The notes under the pieces were generated by a model. The model was not told the DNA's origin, searched no databases, and worked only from the letters and a program-made list of their open reading frames with translations. 64,000 nucleotides of DNA from the NCBI RefSeq assembly GCF_963675165.1, contig NC_087380.1:1355803-1419802 (forward strand). Direction: 5' to 3'. Positions 61,912 to 64,000 of this stretch are shown one piece after another; the stretch's first letter is position 1, and every line of letters begins with the position of its first letter. The stretch is from Halichondria panicea. Taxonomy: Eukaryota; Porifera; Demospongiae; Suberitida; Halichondriidae. The translations under genes were made by a program, and so were the position numbers.

Positions 61912-63495
61912 TTATGGCATAGCAGCCCTCCAACCAGCTTGCAGCATTTTTCGGAGAAGACCAACAATGTCTTGTATGTCTGGATCACCAGCTATGTTAA
62001 TATTTTCATCGTTGAAAAACATTGTCGGCTCAGTGTGATTGTATAGTTCAGTGGCCCAAATATCTGTGAAGTTAGGTGTTCCTGTTGTACGATTAAAGCG
62101 ATACCAATCCGTGAAACGATATTGATCCACTCGAATGGAATAACCCATTACATTTTCAGAATGCTCTTTTTTGTCAAAAGGAGGTTCATTTGGTATAGAG
62201 GTCATTCCGGCAGAAGGCCGAGGGAATTGTGAGAAGGCTGCTTTCTTGAACTCCATGTTGGGGTTCTGGAGCAGAGGGGTTAGACTAGTCCCCTCCACAC
62301 ACGCCAGAGGTTGCTTGTCTCCAGCAGGACACATTGGAGGTACCTTAATACCAGCTAACTCAGTGATTGTCGGGAATATGTCGATGAGTTCAACCAGAGC
62401 GCTAGTACGCATGCCTTTGTCCGTGACCCCAGGAACCCTCAACATAAAGGGCACTCGTGCAGTATCTTCAAAATTCGTATGCTTGCACCAATGATTGTGT
62501 TCGCCCAATTGCCAGCCGTGGTCAGCCCATAGAATAATTATCGTGTCGTCTGCTAATCCGAGTGATGTCATTTCACTGATCACCTTCCCAATCTGTGCAT
62601 CTGTTTGACTCACACACGCATAGTAACCCCTCCTCAGCACACGAGTGTAATCGTCTGAAATTCGGCACTCGTCTCCATACAATGATGCTTGTGCGTCAGT
62701 TTTACACTTTGTCATATTAGGATAAAACTTTTTGATGTCACTGAATGAAACAATCTCTGTAATAGCTCTTGCAATTGGCGGAAAGTTTTTTGGTACATCT
62801 GGATTCTTTGGGAGCTCTATTTGCTCAGCTGGCGGGTACATGTTGTAGAACTCTTCGGAACAATAGAACGGAAGATGAGGCTTATGAAAACCGACAGCGA
62901 GAAAGAATGGTCTGTCGTCTCCTTTGGTCCTGTTTTCTTTGATCTCTTTCAGAGTGCTGATAGCATTGTCAGCAATCTTTCCATCTCGCAAGTTGCTAGC
63001 ATTGGTGTCAAAGTTATGCCATGATGTGTGGTTGGCAGAGTCATCAACAGCATGAAAGTAGGGCACACTCCATGAGTATTTCCTATCATCATTTCCACCC
63101 GGGGGACCAGGGTGGAATATCTTTCCCATTCCAGCACTCACATACCCATTCTCCTTGAAATATTGAGGAATAGTTGTAGCGTTTGTAGTTGTCCTCCAAT
63201 ATTCGTCACTAGCGATTCTCCAAACATGGTTAGTGTCTGGACGTCTTCCGGTGAGGAGAGAAGCTCGAGATGGTGAACACACTGCTACCTGACAGTACGC
63301 TCTATCAAACACAAGTGACTCGGAAGCTAGCTTGTCAATATTGGGGGACTTTACGAAAGTAGCTCCATAAGTACCGAGCTCAGGTCTCAAATCATCCACA
63401 GCAAGGAATAACACATTCTTCACACCAGCAGTTGTTTTGACAACACAGCTGATTACAAGCAAGGAAAATATAATACCGAAGATTTGCTGAGGCAT
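61912..63495 (-). CDS. Iduronate-2-sulfatase-like enzyme, intronless, copy 2
   Basis: One open frame of 527 codons from the chosen ATG. An upstream in-frame ATG at 63519 would add eight residues, but the second gives MPQQIFGIIFSLLVISCVVK, a signal that lines up with copy 1. It has AVDDLRPELG, the signature CSPSRASLLTGR, GKIFHPG, HKPHLPF and WADHGWQLGEHNHWCK, so the catalytic Cys and metal ligands are present. It differs from copy 1 at scattered residues and in a small insertion (PFDKKEHSENV). Like copy 1 it has no introns. It is transcribed towards receptor 6 and away from the third copy's 3' end. Confidence 0.9.
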   Translation of the reverse strand: MPQQIFGIIFSLLVISCVVKTTAGVKNVLFLAVDDLRPELGTYGATFVKSPNIDKLASESLVFDRAYCQVAVCSPSRASLLTGRRPDTNHVWRIASDEYWRTTTNATTIPQYFKENGYVSAGMGKIFHPGPPGGNDDRKYSWSVPYFHAVDDSANHTSWHNFDTNASNLRDGKIADNAISTLKEIKENRTKGDDRPFFLAVGFHKPHLPFYCSEEFYNMYPPAEQIELPKNPDVPKNFPPIARAITEIVSFSDIKKFYPNMTKCKTDAQASLYGDECRISDDYTRVLRRGYYACVSQTDAQIGKVISEMTSLGLADDTIIILWADHGWQLGEHNHWCKHTNFEDTARVPFMLRVPGVTDKGMRTSALVELIDIFPTITELAGIKVPPMCPAGDKQPLACVEGTSLTPLLQNPNMEFKKAAFSQFPRPSAGMTSIPNEPPFDKKEHSENVMGYSIRVDQYRFTDWYRFNRTTGTPNFTDIWATELYNHTEPTMFFNDENINIAGDPDIQDIVGLLRKMLQAGWRAAMP

Positions 63496-63689
63496 GTCTT
63501 TCAACTTTGTACCAAGCAAACAGTGGCTAGCTACTAATGTGACCTTTATTTAAAATTATGGCTATGCAGAGCAGGTGTTCAGCTGTAAACAAAATATTCA
63601 CACACGATATGAATATGTATACACAATAGCTGTATAATTTAAGCACTTGCTGATCTACTAAATCTAGCACTGAATGTACATTTTGTTAT

Positions 63690-64000
63690 TCAAGGCATAG
63701 CTGCCCTCCAACCAGCTTGTAGTATTTTTCGTAGAGATTCAACCAAATCTTGCTTGTCTGAGTCACCGGCCATGTTCTCATTCTCATCGTTGAAGGACAT
63801 TGTAGGCTCAGTGTGGTTATAAAGTTCAGTCCCCCAAATATCTGTAAAATTTGGAGTTGCTGTTGTGTGATCGAAACGATACCATTCTGTGAAACGATAC
63901 TGGTCGACTCGAATGGAGTAACCCATTACGCTTTCAGCATCTGTTCTGTCAAAAGGTGGCTCATTTGGTATAGAGGTAAGTCCGGCTGAAGGACGTGGGT
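63690..64000 (-). CDS. Iduronate-2-sulfatase-like enzyme, copy 3 (C-terminal part, runs off window)
   Basis: The minus-strand frame is open from the window edge to the stop at 63690-63692 and encodes PRPSAGLTSIPNEPPFDRTD, then VMGYSIRVDQYRFTEWYRFD, ending LRKILQAGWRAAMP. The catalytic half lies outside the window. The C-terminus is nearly identical to copy 1, while the segment before it looks like copy 2, hinting at gene conversion. It is in the same orientation as copy 2, only 195 bp upstream of its ATG, so the two form a direct tandem. Confidence 0.85.
   Translation of the reverse strand, partial: PRPSAGLTSIPNEPPFDRTDAESVMGYSIRVDQYRFTEWYRFDHTTATPNFTDIWGTELYNHTEPTMSFNDENENMAGDSDKQDLVESLRKILQAGWRAAMP

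Noticed and set aside
62171-62494. Plus-strand open frame of 107 codons opposite sulfatase 2
   Set aside because: Antisense shadow of a clearly coding strand. The same shadow appears opposite sulfatase 1 (56377-56625).

Overview
The window is animal nuclear DNA. Genes are split by many short GT-AG introns, most intergenic DNA is old DNA transposons, and the proteins carry metazoan domains: sushi/CCP, Ig, receptor tyrosine phosphatase, UHRF1-type RING and iduronate-2-sulfatase. The very small introns, AT-rich spacers full of TGCATG and TAATTA words, an alternative oxidase, and CCP/Ig receptor tandem arrays suggest a demosponge, possibly Amphimedon-like. That is an inference from style, not a database result.

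Layout. 1-28 kb: two tandem units of about 14.9 and 13 kb. Each has decayed 3' pieces of a UHRF1-like gene followed by a large receptor: signal peptide, N-terminal CC-motif domain, 12-13 CCPs, a CC-motif Ig-like domain, a membrane span, a cysteine-less intracellular I-set domain, and two phosphatase domains (D1 with all catalytic motifs, D2 degenerate). The second receptor (16262-26562) is open in every exon. The first (2416-14496) has one frameshifted CCP exon that could be skipped in frame. 28-41 kb: a third unit start with a LINE insertion, an orphan final exon, then receptors of a second class. These have the same signal/CC/CCP front end, but then a classical Ig, a SEA-like domain, a membrane span and a short tyrosine/proline-rich tail with no phosphatase (29660-34813 intact; 37446-41182 with two frameshifts).

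41.36-44.91 kb: a 3.5-kb foldback transposon whose arms are oppositely oriented 27-bp minisatellites, bounded by ~140-bp terminal inverted repeats and an 8-bp target-site duplication. 45.8-50.1 kb: an eight-exon mitochondrial alternative oxidase. 51.9-61.5 kb: two more second-class receptors (51893-54863, 58056-61544), interleaved with intronless iduronate-2-sulfatase-like genes (55370-56956 plus; 61912-63495 minus; a third entering from the right edge on the minus strand).

How it fits together: nearly every extracellular domain exon is phase 1-1, so exons can be duplicated, lost or skipped without breaking the frame. Two signalling back ends, phosphatase and tyrosine tail, are attached to almost the same ectodomain repertoire. 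This looks like a fast-evolving paired-receptor locus (immune or self-recognition role inferred). No tRNA, rRNA or CRISPR array was seen.
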